Shown here piece after piece: positions 25,705 to 34,732 of a DNA stretch of 64,000 bases. Where the stretch lies: assembly GCA_965238125.1 (NCBI GenBank), contig OZ250179.1, positions 4,216,001 through 4,280,000 of the forward strand, written 5' to 3'. The position numbers were made by a program, and so were the translations under genes. The notes under the pieces are model-generated. The model searched no databases. It had not been told where the DNA came from and saw nothing but the letters and a program-made list of their open reading frames with translations. The stretch comes from UBA6623 sp965238125. Lineage in GTDB: Bacteria; Acidobacteriota; Terriglobia; Bryobacterales; UBA6623. Numbering within the stretch: the first letter of the stretch is position 1; each line of letters starts with the position of its first letter.

Positions 25705-25869
25705 GAAGACGGGAATTACCTCGGCCTATTATGACGACACCGCTTGGGTACCCGACGTGGCGCACGTCTCCAGGCGTGCCGTGTCGGGCTTTCGAGCCCG
25801 ACATCTCTTCTCCCCCCTATACAAACGCCCCACTTTTCGGAGCGCGATGACGAACACCCGGAATTCTCA

Positions 25870-28800
25870 CTACTCGCGTCGCAGCGAGGTCAGCAGCGGC
25901 GTCTTGAGCCCGGCGGCCACCGACGCCGCGCCCGCCGTCAGCCCCACGGCGATGATCGCGGCCAGCGTCAGCGAAAGCGAAACCCAGGGCGGTTCCGCCG
26001 AGCCGCCCAGCAGATGCGGCGCCACCGCCAACAGCGCGGTCACCGTTCCTATCAAGACCCCGAACACGAGCAAGAAACTATTTTCCGCCAGCACCAGCCA
26101 AGAAATCGAACGCCGCGAGAAGCCGACGGCTTGCAGCAGTGCCAATTCCCGACGCCGCTCGATCACGTTGCGTACCATCACCACCGCCAAGCCCAACGTC
26201 CCGAGCAACAAGCCCAACCCGCCCAAAGTCTGGAAAGTGCTGAGGTAAGTATTCTCGACAATCAGGTAACCGGCCAGCCGATCCGCCGTCGTCGCGGCGT
26301 CGAATCCCTGATCGGCGAATTGCGTTTCCAGCAACGCCCCGGCCTCACGCGAATCGGTCTCGATCAAAAACTGGTTGTAGCCGCTCTGCCCGGGAAACAT
26401 CTCGAGAAAGTGCTTTTCCGAAAGAATCAACTGCGATTGAAACACGCTGCGGGAGAGTAGCCCGGCGATAACGAGGCGGCGCGCGCGGCCTTGCTCGTCT
26501 TCGATCTCCAGCGTTTCTCCCAACCCCAGGTGCAAGACCCACATGACCGAGTTCATGTCGCCGAAAACCGGAATCGCCCCGTCGTCGAGCTTGCGATCGA
26601 GCACCAGCCAAGGGTTCGCGTCTTCCTCCGCGGTTTCCGCGAGCGTTCCTTGAAAGGCAAAGCCGCCGCGCTCGATCATTTCCGGAGGCGCGCCCAACAA
26701 CGTCGGTTTCGAGGGACGATACAAATTCAAACAACTGGCGTCCTCGCCCGGCTTGACGCGCAGGGAAAAGACTTCCATCGCCGGCAAATCCTCGGCAGCC
26801 GTCAACTGATCCTGGTAGAGAGGCAAATCCGATTCGGCGATCCAGCGAAATCCACCGTCGCCGGAGGAGAAAGAAGGTTCCTGCGAGCTGACGTCGTGGC
26901 GATTCATGCCCACGGCAACGATCACAAACGTCGCGCTCGCCACCAGCGCGGCCGAGAGCACGCTGCGGGTCGGATAGCGCGCCCCGTTGCGAGCCCCCAG
27001 GCGAGCGATCGCCGCTCCGCCCTGGCCGGTGATGATCGCGCCCGCGGGTTGCAATAGCCTGTGGCGAAACCAAGCCAAGGCCGAAACCAGCAAAAGCGCG
27101 CCGACACCGAAGAAAGCCCCGGCCGCGGCGGTGCCTCCCTGCGTGGCCCCCGCGCCCAACAGCAGCAAAGCCGCGGCGGCGGAAACCCAAGCGGTCGTTC
27201 GGGCGCGCGAGTTCTTCTCGCCCGCCGCGGATGAGTCATCCGTCGCCGCCCCCGCCAACATCGAACGGGGACTCGCACGAGCCAGTTTCCGCACGGATAG
27301 CCAGACCGAAACGAGCATCAGTAGAAAAGCTCCGACGACCCCGCCGACGAGGCTCGCGGCGGTGACGTGGAGTTCCAAGAACGACCCGCCCACCGCGTCA
27401 CTCCACCACGTGCTCAACCCGTACACCATCAACGCGCCGTAACCGACAGCACCGGGGATGCCGATCAAGCATCCGGCCGCCGTCAACAGTGCAGCTTCTT
27501 TCAACAGCAGACGCCTCACGGTCGCGACCGTTTGTCCGGTCGAAAGCAGCAGGCCGATCTCGCGCGAACGGCGCTCAACACCCAAGCGGAAAAGCAACGT
27601 CACCAGCATCGCCGCCGAGGCGATAAGAAACATGCTGAAGCCGATGAAGAGGCCCGAAAAGTCCGTCGCGCCGCTCGACGCGGCCAACGCCTCCTGCTTG
27701 ACGGGTCGGAAGGCGAGGCCGTGGGCCGCGGGGTCGAGATGCCGCTTGAGTTCAGCTTCGAACTTGGCGGCCGCCTCGGCGGGCGTCCGCCCCTCCCCGG
27801 CCGCGACCCGCAACGAAGTCAATTGACCGAAACGACTGGTCCAAAGTTGCTTAGCCTCGTCCAGCGAAACGAAGGCCTTGGGAGCCGAGCGATAGCGGTC
27901 CCAATAGCCTTCATCGATCTCGCGGATCAAACTCAAATCCACCGGAAACGGCGGATCCCAATCCCCCATGCTTTCGGCTTCGCTCATGCCCTTGTACCGG
28001 GGAGCCAGGCTGCCGTCGACCGCCAACCCGTCAAGCCGCACGATGCCTTTCAACGTAAATTCCCGGCTCGCGGTATCGAGGGTTCCCCGCGGACCGACCA
28101 CGTAATAGTCGAGCGACAGGCGATCACCCACCGCGGCCCGCAGATCTTTCGCCGCCCAGTCGTTGAGCAGAATCTCGCCGGGACCGAGCCGCGGCGCGAC
28201 CTTTCCGTTGACCAAGCGTAGACCGCCCAACACCGAGTCGGTTTCGCCGCCGAGGGCCGTCACTGTCGAATAGGGAAAACTCCGCTCGCCGAGTGTCGTG
28301 CGGTTCGCCAAGTACGTCAACACGGGAACCGCCGGCATCCCGGCCGCCCGCGCCGCAGCTTCGGCGGCCTCGGCCGTCGCCGTCTCGAGAACAATGCGAT
28401 CCGTCGTGAGCGAAATCACGCCGTCGTCCGCCGTGGAGACGGCCACGCTCAGATCGTCGAGTTCAAGCGCTATACCCAAGAGCTGATTCAAGTCCTCGGG
28501 CGGCCGGGCGATCATCTTCGGCGGCTGCGTATCAGCATCACCGGCGACACCGGAAATCACCCCACCCGCCGTCAAGATCGCGTTCACCCGGCCTTCCTGT
28601 TCGAGCGCGCGCTGTAACGTCTCCAGCGGCAAGAAAACATTCGACGGAAGCTGTTGACTCGGCGACAACCCGAAGCGCCCCATCCCCCGATCCTCAACGA
28701 CGGCGGCGACTTCCAGACGAAGCGTGCGAACGTTATCCTCCTTGCGCCCCATCACCGATTCACTCGGGACCAATGTGTCAGTTTGGAAGCGCAGCAAAAG

Positions 28801-29292
28801 CGCGTCCCCAGCCGCAAGGCCGATCTCGCGCGCTAGGCTTTCGTTGAGCAGTACCTGACGATTCCCCGGCGGCGAAACCGGCGAGTCGAATAGCCCGAGA
28901 AAGCGTTCGTCGACCCCGTGGATGTTGACGCGCGAGGCCCGCGCGCCGCTGTCGGGGTTCTGCGCACTCCCGCGAATGAAAATCGCCGGGACAGCGGCTT
29001 TCATTGATTGGTAAGCGCGATCGGCCGTCAATAAATCGTCGGCCAGAGCTTCGCGAAAATAGCGATCGGCGACGAGAGTGTGGTCGATCGCCCCCAGCCG
29101 ATCGAGCGCCAAACCGCGCAGGCTTCCCTTGACCGAATCGCCCACCAGCAACGCCCCGGCCAAAACAGCGGTCCCCACCGCGACCCCGAGGGCCACGGCG
29201 ATATGAATACCAAAGTGATAGCGAAGCGAGCGCCGCAGCAAGCGACCCGGCGTCATCGCGGCCGATAGAGCGGATTGAGCGGAGTCGGACAT
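25870..29292 (-). CDS. Very large FtsX/MacB-type ABC transporter permease
   Basis: The roughly 1140-residue protein has a first helix at about 30-55, and then a periplasmic domain of about 480 residues. Three helices follow near 545-680 (GLFIGFSMFLIASAAMLVTLLF), then further helices around 730-790, a second periplasmic domain (about 800-1010) and three final helices, ending AASVAAGLKTPLLTSLRRE. This is the doubled FtsX-like layout of permeases that move lipoproteins, peptides or lipids or drive periplasmic work. No ATPase subunit is adjacent. The ATG at 29292 is preferred to a TTG three codons earlier. Substrate unknown. Confidence 0.82.
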   Translation of the reverse strand: MSDSAQSALSAAMTPGRLLRRSLRYHFGIHIAVALGVAVGTAVLAGALLVGDSVKGSLRGLALDRLGAIDHTLVADRYFREALADDLLTADRAYQSMKAAVPAIFIRGSAQNPDSGARASRVNIHGVDERFLGLFDSPVSPPGNRQVLLNESLAREIGLAAGDALLLRFQTDTLVPSESVMGRKEDNVRTLRLEVAAVVEDRGMGRFGLSPSQQLPSNVFLPLETLQRALEQEGRVNAILTAGGVISGVAGDADTQPPKMIARPPEDLNQLLGIALELDDLSVAVSTADDGVISLTTDRIVLETATAEAAEAAARAAGMPAVPVLTYLANRTTLGERSFPYSTVTALGGETDSVLGGLRLVNGKVAPRLGPGEILLNDWAAKDLRAAVGDRLSLDYYVVGPRGTLDTASREFTLKGIVRLDGLAVDGSLAPRYKGMSEAESMGDWDPPFPVDLSLIREIDEGYWDRYRSAPKAFVSLDEAKQLWTSRFGQLTSLRVAAGEGRTPAEAAAKFEAELKRHLDPAAHGLAFRPVKQEALAASSGATDFSGLFIGFSMFLIASAAMLVTLLFRLGVERRSREIGLLLSTGQTVATVRRLLLKEAALLTAAGCLIGIPGAVGYGALMVYGLSTWWSDAVGGSFLELHVTAASLVGGVVGAFLLMLVSVWLSVRKLARASPRSMLAGAATDDSSAAGEKNSRARTTAWVSAAAALLLLGAGATQGGTAAAGAFFGVGALLLVSALAWFRHRLLQPAGAIITGQGGAAIARLGARNGARYPTRSVLSAALVASATFVIVAVGMNRHDVSSQEPSFSSGDGGFRWIAESDLPLYQDQLTAAEDLPAMEVFSLRVKPGEDASCLNLYRPSKPTLLGAPPEMIERGGFAFQGTLAETAEEDANPWLVLDRKLDDGAIPVFGDMNSVMWVLHLGLGETLEIEDEQGRARRLVIAGLLSRSVFQSQLILSEKHFLEMFPGQSGYNQFLIETDSREAGALLETQFADQGFDAATTADRLAGYLIVENTYLSTFQTLGGLGLLLGTLGLAVVMVRNVIERRRELALLQAVGFSRRSISWLVLAENSFLLVFGVLIGTVTALLAVAPHLLGGSAEPPWVSLSLTLAAIIAVGLTAGAASVAAGLKTPLLTSLRRE

Positions 29293-29439
29293 GGCAACCA
29301 ACCCGACCGCGAGCCGGGCTCACACCATGATAGCGATAGGGAACAGACGACGGGCCGAAACGGAAGCCCCCGTGTGCCGACTATATGCGGGAGAGTAAGC
29401 AGCCGCTTTGAGAGAAAGCAATCAGCCCGGTTCACCGGG

Positions 29440-29535
29440 CTTGGCTCCGTAGGAGCCCTGGAATTTAGCCCACGGCTTCAGCCGTGGGAAAACAGTCATC
29501 AAGGGGCAAGCCCTGGAGGGGCGCAGGAACATGGC
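29440..29535. repeat. REP-like palindromic unit in the gap 29293-29621
   Basis: CCCACGGCTTCAGCCGTGGG at 29469-29488 is a perfect hairpin with a 4-base loop. It is followed by AAGGGGCAAGCCCTGGAGGG and GCGCAGGAAC, echoing the GGGGCGTAGGAAC in the repeat cluster near 16190. The rest of the 329-base gap shows no gene. Confidence 0.6.
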
Positions 29536-29621
29536 CACACGATCACCCACATCCTGGTCCGCTTCGTATTGCCGGCAAAACAACATCGCGGCGCACCCGC
29601 AACCCCTTCGGCCGATACCGC

Positions 29622-30461
29622 CTACTCCTCGGGCTGCTTCTCGGGCTCCTGCCCTTCCGTCTCGTCGACGATCTCACCAAACGTGATATCCACGTCGCTG
29701 CCGAACCGCTTGTAATCCTCGTACTTGATGATCATGCGGATCTTCTGATCGCCGCTCTTAAAGTGCAGCGTATCATCGGCGCGCGTATAGATGGGGAACC
29801 AATACTTGCCGTCGACTTGATCGCGATAGGTTTCAAATCGAGGAAACTGCTGGTCCTGCTTCTTCTTGAGAATGCCTTCCGCCTTGCCGTCGGTCTTGAC
29901 GATCTGGAGGTCCTGCTGGTCGACCCAAATTTGCCCCACGAAATAGCGCTCGCCCTTGACCATCTGTTTCGGCTTCACCGAAAACACGTAGGTGTCGAGC
30001 TCGTCGACGCGCTGCGGCCCCAGATAGCGAACGTGGTAGTTCGGCAATTCGTCATTGGTCATGACAAAGGGCTGGACCGACCGAATATCCTCCAAGTCCT
30101 CCGGCGTCATCAAAATGTTCTTGAGAGTCGGGACCGGGGCGTAAACGACCCTCTCGGTCCGCTTGCCGCCGGAACTAAAGATAATGTCCTGCACGACGTG
30201 GAATTTACCGCGCACGCCGCCGACCTCGTCATACTCGTAAATCTTCACCGTCTGGCGGTAGGTGTAGTTTTGCCGCGCCTTGGCGAACTCGGTTTCCTTG
30301 CCTACGAATTCCCGAATGATGTCTTCCACCGGCATCGGCAGGTCGCCCACGGTCGCGGCATCGGCGGCCTTGAGCGGCGCCGAGCCGAGAGACAGGGACA
30401 GCGCGACAACGGGAAGCCCCATCCATCCGCCGATTCGTTTCATCTGCCCGATTCGTTTCAT
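29622..30461 (-). CDS. LolA-like outer-membrane lipoprotein-sorting protein
   Basis: The 279-residue protein (start MKRIGQMKRIGG at 30461, AAGGA upstream) has a signal peptide and a single beta-rich domain: NYTYRQTVKIYEYDEVGG, YFVGQIWVDQQDLQIVKTDG, RFETYRDQVDGKYWFP, IKYEDYKRFGSDVDITFGE. This is the layout of LolA/LolB-like carriers frequent in Acidobacteria. It probably binds lipid or lipoprotein in the periplasm. The C-terminus is acidic (EGQEPEKQPEE). It lies just upstream of the FtsX-like permease on the same strand, so a joint role in envelope transport is an attractive inference. Confidence 0.72.
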   Translation of the reverse strand: MKRIGQMKRIGGWMGLPVVALSLSLGSAPLKAADAATVGDLPMPVEDIIREFVGKETEFAKARQNYTYRQTVKIYEYDEVGGVRGKFHVVQDIIFSSGGKRTERVVYAPVPTLKNILMTPEDLEDIRSVQPFVMTNDELPNYHVRYLGPQRVDELDTYVFSVKPKQMVKGERYFVGQIWVDQQDLQIVKTDGKAEGILKKKQDQQFPRFETYRDQVDGKYWFPIYTRADDTLHFKSGDQKIRMIIKYEDYKRFGSDVDITFGEIVDETEGQEPEKQPEE

Positions 30462-30968
30462 GACGCGGTTCCTTCCAAGGAAATGCACACCCCGCCCGGA
30501 GTCGGAACACCGGGCGGCCATGCTAAACAGACGCCCACTCCGCCCCCAAGGTTTCCTGCAGTCAACATAGCGGAGCCCCGCCGCCGACGCAAGCCCCCAA
30601 CTGAGCCGCGCACGTCAGGAAGCCGAATGGGACAGAAAAATTGGGAGCCCCCGGAGCCCTCTCAATTTTGCGGCGACATACACGATTCACAATTAGATGC
30701 AGCGCCCAGAGCGCAAGCGACGGGCCAGGGGCAGGCAACCGCCATGCGCCGCGGCACCCGTCTCCCGAACCGTCACGCACTCCGGCATGGTCTTCGGTTT
30801 ACTCGAAAACGGTTGTGCGCTTGGCCCGTCGCTTGCGCTCTGGGCTCTGCATCTGCGCGTTGTCGAGCGCCAACACGAACGTTCTGAATTGTGTGCACGG
30901 ACGCGACGCTCGGCGCAATCCGAGCCGCGCTAAGGGCCATCCTTGACCCTATGCCAAAATAAGCCCTT
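30462..30968. repeat. Gene-free spacer with paired inverted repeats (30696-30853)
   Basis: GATGCAGCGCCCAGAGCGCA at 30696 starts a 32-base arm that recurs inverted at 30822-30853 with one mismatch; 94 bases lie between. A separate unit, GAGCCGCGCACGTCAGGAAG at about 30603, resembles the arms of the 62156-62396 element. No credible gene is present. The core CTTGCGCTCTGGGCT resembles CTTGCGTTCGGGGCT in the pair at 59972-60102. Confidence 0.75.
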
Positions 30969-32042
30969 ATGGCGCAACAGGAATTCTCCATTGCCGCGAT
31001 ACCCGGCGACGGCGTCGGTCTCGAAGTCACCCCCGAAGGCCGCCGCGTGCTCGATGCCGTCGGCGAGCGCTCGGGCGTCCAATTCCAATGGACCGAATTC
31101 GACTGGAGTACCGGCCACTACTTCCGCCACGGCCAAATGATGCCCGACGACGCGGTCGAGCAACTGCGCGGCTTTGACGCCATCCTGCTCGGGGCCATCG
31201 GGCATCCCGACGTGCCCGACAACGTCACGCTCAACGGTTTGCTGCTGCCCATTCGGCGCGCCTTCGATCAATTCGCCTGCGTGCGCCCGGCCAAGCTCCA
31301 TCCCGGTGTTACGTCCCCGCTCAGCGGCAAGCAGCCCGGCTCGATCGACATGATCATCGTCCGCGAAAACACCGAAGGCGAGTACGCGCAAGCAGGCGGC
31401 TTCGTCTACCGGGACCTTCCGCGGGAGGTGGCCGTTCAAACGTCGGTCTTCACGCGCGAGGGAACCGAACGCATCATTCGCTACGCTTTTGAATTGGCGC
31501 GGAGGCCCAACCGTCGAAAGCGCGTGACCTCGATCACGAAGTCCAATGCGCAGGGCTACAGCATGGTGCTGTGGGACCGCGTTTTCACCGACGTGGCGGC
31601 CGACTATCCCGACATTGAGACGGAATCGCTGCTGGTCGACGCCGCCACGCTGCACTTCGTCCGTCGCCCGGAAAGTTTCGATGTGGTGGTCGGTTCGAAC
31701 TTGTTCGGGGATATCCTGAGCGATTTATCGGCGGCGCTCACGGGCAGCCTGGGCCTGGCCCCGAGCGCGAATCTCGATCCAACCCGCAAAGCTCCCTCGA
31801 TGTTCGAACCCGTGCACGGCTCGGCGCCCGATATCGCCGGGCAAGGGATCGTGAACCCGCTGGCGATGATCCTCAGCGTCGCGATGATGGTCGATTTTCT
31901 CGGCCTCGAGGCGGAGGCCGCGGCCGTGGAAGCCGCCGTTTCGGACGTTCTCGGCGAGGGCCGACATCTCACACCCGATCTGGGAGGCAACGCTAAGACC
32001 GCCGAGGTGACCGACGCCGTACTGGCCCGATTGCGGTCTTAG
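30969..32042 (+). CDS. Tartrate/D-malate dehydrogenase-like beta-decarboxylating enzyme
   Basis: The 357-residue protein belongs to the isocitrate/isopropylmalate dehydrogenase fold. It shows IAAIPGDGVGLEVTPEG at the N-terminus, the active-site stretch DMIIVRENTEGEYAQAGG, the Lys in SITKSNAQGYSMVLW, metal Asp residues in SNLFGDILSDLSAAL, and the NAD loop HGSAPDIAGQGIVNP. VPDNVTLNGLLLPIRRAFDQ is characteristic of the tartrate/D-malate branch rather than LeuB. It oxidises and decarboxylates a 2-hydroxy diacid with NAD. The exact substrate cannot be told from sequence. Confidence 0.85.
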   Translation: MAQQEFSIAAIPGDGVGLEVTPEGRRVLDAVGERSGVQFQWTEFDWSTGHYFRHGQMMPDDAVEQLRGFDAILLGAIGHPDVPDNVTLNGLLLPIRRAFDQFACVRPAKLHPGVTSPLSGKQPGSIDMIIVRENTEGEYAQAGGFVYRDLPREVAVQTSVFTREGTERIIRYAFELARRPNRRKRVTSITKSNAQGYSMVLWDRVFTDVAADYPDIETESLLVDAATLHFVRRPESFDVVVGSNLFGDILSDLSAALTGSLGLAPSANLDPTRKAPSMFEPVHGSAPDIAGQGIVNPLAMILSVAMMVDFLGLEAEAAAVEAAVSDVLGEGRHLTPDLGGNAKTAEVTDAVLARLRS

Positions 32043-32183
32043 CCGGGGCTCATCAACCGAACCACGCGGACATCTATGCTGTAATACCTTGAGCGTGGCC
32101 TGTGCAGGCGTCCGCGCCGACTCGGTAGCCCGCGCTATACCCGGTCCTTCTTCCGGCCGTCGATCGCCCAATCGGCTCCCTTC

Positions 32184-32747
32184 ATGCCTTCCGTCGCCAT
32201 CTTTGTCGCCGCCGCCGTCGTGATCACGACTTGGCTGATGGCGAAAATGGAGCGGGATGCCGCCGCCCGCCGTTCGGGGGGCGAAGATCCCGACCCACCG
32301 CATCCCGGGACCGACGCTTCCGGTGACGAATCCGCCGGCTCGGACTTGCGGCCGTTCCGGCAATTCGCGGTGGTCTGCGGGCTGATCGGGTTAGTGTTGC
32401 GGCTTTACGGCTTCCACTTCAGCCTTTGGCTCGACGAATTCGGAACGCTGTGGACCGTGGAGGCGAACTGGGGCGATGTCATCCCACGAGCCCTCGAATT
32501 TCAACCGCACAGCGCTTTCTATTACTTGATCAATTGGAATTTCATCCACCTGCTGGGCGAGTCGGAAATCGCGCTGCGGATCCCGTCGTTGTTGTTCGGG
32601 CTGGGGACCATCTTCTTCATTTTCAAGGCGGCTCAATTGCTTGCCGGCACCAAGGCAGGGCTGCTGGCGGCGGGGTTGGCCGCTCTTTCCCCGCAGCTGG
32701 TGGAACAAAGCGCCAACGCCCGGCCCTATACGGTGGGGCTTTTCTTT
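32184..32747 (+). pseudogene. GT-C glycosyltransferase (PMT/ArnT-like), truncated by IS1595
   Basis: The first 188 codons encode an N-terminal helix, a hydrophilic stretch and then the start of a polytopic glycosyltransferase. GFHFSLWLDEFGTLWTVEAN carries the conserved acidic DE of the first loop, then come IPSLLFGLGTIFFIFKAAQL and QSANARPYTVGLFF. The reading frame enters the IS1595 terminal repeat at 32748 and stops at 32804. Full-length relatives have 400-600 residues, so the remaining helices are lost and it is surely non-functional. The 3' part is not found on the other side of the element. Confidence 0.8.
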
Positions 32748-32800
32748 GGGGATTATAAAGATGGCTTGACAAACGGTGCGCGTTTTGGGACAATAGAGGT

Positions 32801-33781
32801 ATGAAAACGAATCGCAAAGCCCCTGGCAAGTCCCACCGCGAAGGGATCGATTTGTTCCAGATCATGGAGATGTTCCCCGATGATGCGGCAGCCGAGAGTT
32901 GGTTTGAAGGAATCCTGTGGGGTCAGCAACGCTGTTGCGGCCATTGCGGTTCCATTGCGACCAGCGAAGTCCCGAATCGCAAGCCTATGCCTTACTGGTG
33001 CAAGGACTGTCGGAGCTACTTTAGCGTGCGAACTGGCACGGCGATTGCCCGATCCAAAGTCCCTATGCGCAAGTGGGCGATTGCCATTTACCTCTGCCTG
33101 ACCAGTCTCAAGAGCGTGTCCAGCATGAAGTTGCAGCGCGACATTCGCGTATCGCAGCCTACCGCTTGGTTCATGCTGCATCGGATACGGGAAGCGTGGG
33201 GTCAGGAGCCTAGAGACCAGTTCAACGGGCCGGTTGAGGCTGATGAGACCTACTTCGGCGGCCGTCGTAGGAATATGTCGAAGTCCAAACGCAAGGAGTT
33301 GGAAGGTAGAGGAACTGTTGGGAAAGTGGCCGTTGCTGGAGTGAAGGATCGCATCTCCAACCATGTTCGCGCCAAGGTTGTTGAACACACCGACGCCGAG
33401 ACATTGCAGGGCTTTGTCAGAGACAGCGTGAAGTCCGGCGCCACGCTCTACACCGACGACGCTACCGCCTATGACGGGATGATGGACTTCGAGCATGAAT
33501 CAGTCAAGCACTCGGCAGCCGAGTACGTGCGCGGGATGACGCACACCAATGGTATCGAGAGCTTCTGGTCCATGTTGAAGCGGGCGCATAAGGGAACTTT
33601 CCACAAGCTGAGCGCCAAACACCTACAGCGTTATGTCAACGAGTTCGCCGGCCGCCACAACATCCGTGAGCTAGGAACGCTTGATCAGATGCGGGACACT
33701 GTTGCCCACTTGGTCGGTCGTGACCTTCTGTACCGCGACTTGATTGCGGACAACGGGCTGAGTTCGGCTGCTCGGTCGTAG
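32801..33781 (+). CDS. IS1595-family (ISXO2-like) transposase
   Basis: The 326-residue protein has an N-terminal zinc ribbon (RCCGHCGSIA ... YWCKDCRSYFSVRTGT) and a winged segment (SVSSMKLQRDIRVSQPTAWF). The ISXO2-like DDE/DDN catalytic domain follows, with the first Asp in VEADETYFGGRR, the second in LYTDDATAYDG, and the closing HTNGIESFWSMLKRAHKG, where Asn/Glu complete the site. A C-terminal RYVNEFAGRHNIRELG follows. It looks intact. Its promoter probably lies in the left terminal repeat: TTGACA at 32766-32771 and TAGAGGT-like sequence just before the start. Confidence 0.92.
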   Translation: MKTNRKAPGKSHREGIDLFQIMEMFPDDAAAESWFEGILWGQQRCCGHCGSIATSEVPNRKPMPYWCKDCRSYFSVRTGTAIARSKVPMRKWAIAIYLCLTSLKSVSSMKLQRDIRVSQPTAWFMLHRIREAWGQEPRDQFNGPVEADETYFGGRRRNMSKSKRKELEGRGTVGKVAVAGVKDRISNHVRAKVVEHTDAETLQGFVRDSVKSGATLYTDDATAYDGMMDFEHESVKHSAAEYVRGMTHTNGIESFWSMLKRAHKGTFHKLSAKHLQRYVNEFAGRHNIRELGTLDQMRDTVAHLVGRDLLYRDLIADNGLSSAARS

Positions 33782-33864
33782 AGGCCGCAACAGGGCCCGG
33801 GCTAGTTTCTCCGGTGTCGCGCCTGCAAGGTCGCGTTTTGGATCAATCGTCGGTCTTCCCATGC

Positions 33865-33918
33865 GTCTCCCTTGTCCCAGCGGGAACCTAGGTTTAGGCC
33901 CCCGCCTGGGTGAGAGAC
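33865..33918. other. Strong 54-base hairpin in the IS1595 interior
   Basis: GTCTCCC at 33865 pairs with GAGAGAC at the right end (one G-T), CCCAGCGGG pairs with CCCGCCTGGG with a one-base bulge, and CCTA pairs with TAGG in the apical part. The stack suggests a structured RNA or a transposition-related site rather than coding sequence. No Rfam family is recognised by eye. Confidence 0.5.
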
Positions 33919-33939
33919 ACTGTAGCACAACCGCGCTAA

Positions 33940-33971
33940 GCCCGCCACGGGGTTGCAACCCCGTGGCGGGC
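33940..33971. terminator. Bidirectional terminator between IS1595 transposase and passenger gene
   Basis: GCCCGCCACGGGGTT and AACCCCGTGGCGGGC form a perfect 15-bp stem around a GC loop centre, followed on the + strand by AATTTTA. It separates the two convergent genes of the element. Confidence 0.8.
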
Positions 33972-33997
33972 AATTTTATGTTGGCCTCTGTTGACTT

Positions 33998-34555
33998 CTA
34001 ATTCAGACCCAGTTTCCGCATTTCCATTTCTAGAAAACTCTCCTCTTCTCTCTCTTCATAGAGTTCTTGAGTCCGTTGCAAATCGAGTTCGATCTCCTCC
34101 TCCTCGACACCCACAACCTTCAGGCTTGTAGGTGGCCTGGAATTCGATTTCTTTGTCCCCTCAGATTCGCCGCGCAACCGATACTGGCCACGGCTGAGGC
34201 GCTCGAACTCTGGCATGTCTATCAGGGTTGAACTGATTCGGTTTGATCCCGACTGACCGTTTTTGAGCACTTCGGCCTCCACGAGGATCTTTCTGACAGG
34301 CGTTACCTTCAGAAGACCATCTCCCTTCTCGGCGATGTACAACAGCGCCTCTTTGAGCTTCTTCCCTGCGATCTCGCTGACCTCGACTCCGATTCCGGTT
34401 GCCTGCGAACGCTTGGACGGATTATCCGCCAACAGCTCCAATGAGGTCACGACCGAGTCGTACTGCCTCTTGGCCTCGGCGTACTGCCGCTCCAGCTTAT
34501 GAACCTTAGCCTCAAGCCGCGACTTTATCTCTTGCAACCTCGATGATTCGTCCAT
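33998..34555 (-). CDS. Passenger protein of IS1595: coiled coil plus winged-helix-like domain
   Basis: The 185-residue protein starts at the ATG at 34555 (MDESSRLQEIKSRLEAKVHK), with AAGGGG about six bases upstream. Residues 1-45 form a clear coiled coil (heptads through HKLERQYAEAKRQYDSVV). Residues about 70-145 (KLKEALLYIAEKGDGLLKVT, PVRKILVEAEVLKNG, STLIDMPEFERLSRGQYRL) fit a winged helix with a C-terminal wing. The rest is a Glu-rich tail. I do not know the family. Its place inside the terminal repeats marks it as cargo, perhaps a regulator of transposition or an accessory DNA-binding protein. Confidence 0.68.
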   Translation of the reverse strand: MDESSRLQEIKSRLEAKVHKLERQYAEAKRQYDSVVTSLELLADNPSKRSQATGIGVEVSEIAGKKLKEALLYIAEKGDGLLKVTPVRKILVEAEVLKNGQSGSNRISSTLIDMPEFERLSRGQYRLRGESEGTKKSNSRPPTSLKVVGVEEEEIELDLQRTQELYEEREEESFLEMEMRKLGLN

Positions 34556-34659
34556 GTATACCCCTTTCCAGGTTTTTATACTGCAGCCGATTTCCATTGC
34601 CGCATTCACCATCTTGTCAATACGACTTATACACAGTACCCTGAAAATGAATCGGGGAT

Positions 34660-34732
34660 AGTCACGGACCGGATTGGAACCGGCATCTCACAACTTGCAA
34701 GGTCGCGCGACTTGTCATTCGTCCACCGTGGC
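34660..34732 (-). tRNA. tRNA-like fold inside IS1595 (anticodon loop CTTGCAA)
   Basis: In reverse orientation the sequence offers a 7-bp acceptor (GCCACGG/CCGTGAC, one mismatch), a 3-bp D-arm and an anticodon stem GCGAC/GTTGT. The loop CTTGCAA would give anticodon TGC (Ala). A good T-arm follows, GCCGG-TTCCAAT-CCGGT. There is no CCA, the D-loop lacks GG, and the G-U pair expected for alanine is absent. It may be a degenerate or mimicking tRNA. It shares TGCAAGGTCGCG with 33824-33835. The rest of 34613-34943 contains no gene. Confidence 0.35.

Noticed and set aside
29484..30887. A 467-residue plus-strand frame
   Set aside because: Antisense to the LolA-like gene and continuing into repeat sequence; no domain.
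32184..32804. Glycosyltransferase as an intact 206-residue gene
   Set aside because: The last 18 codons are IS1595 terminal sequence and most membrane helices of the family are missing.
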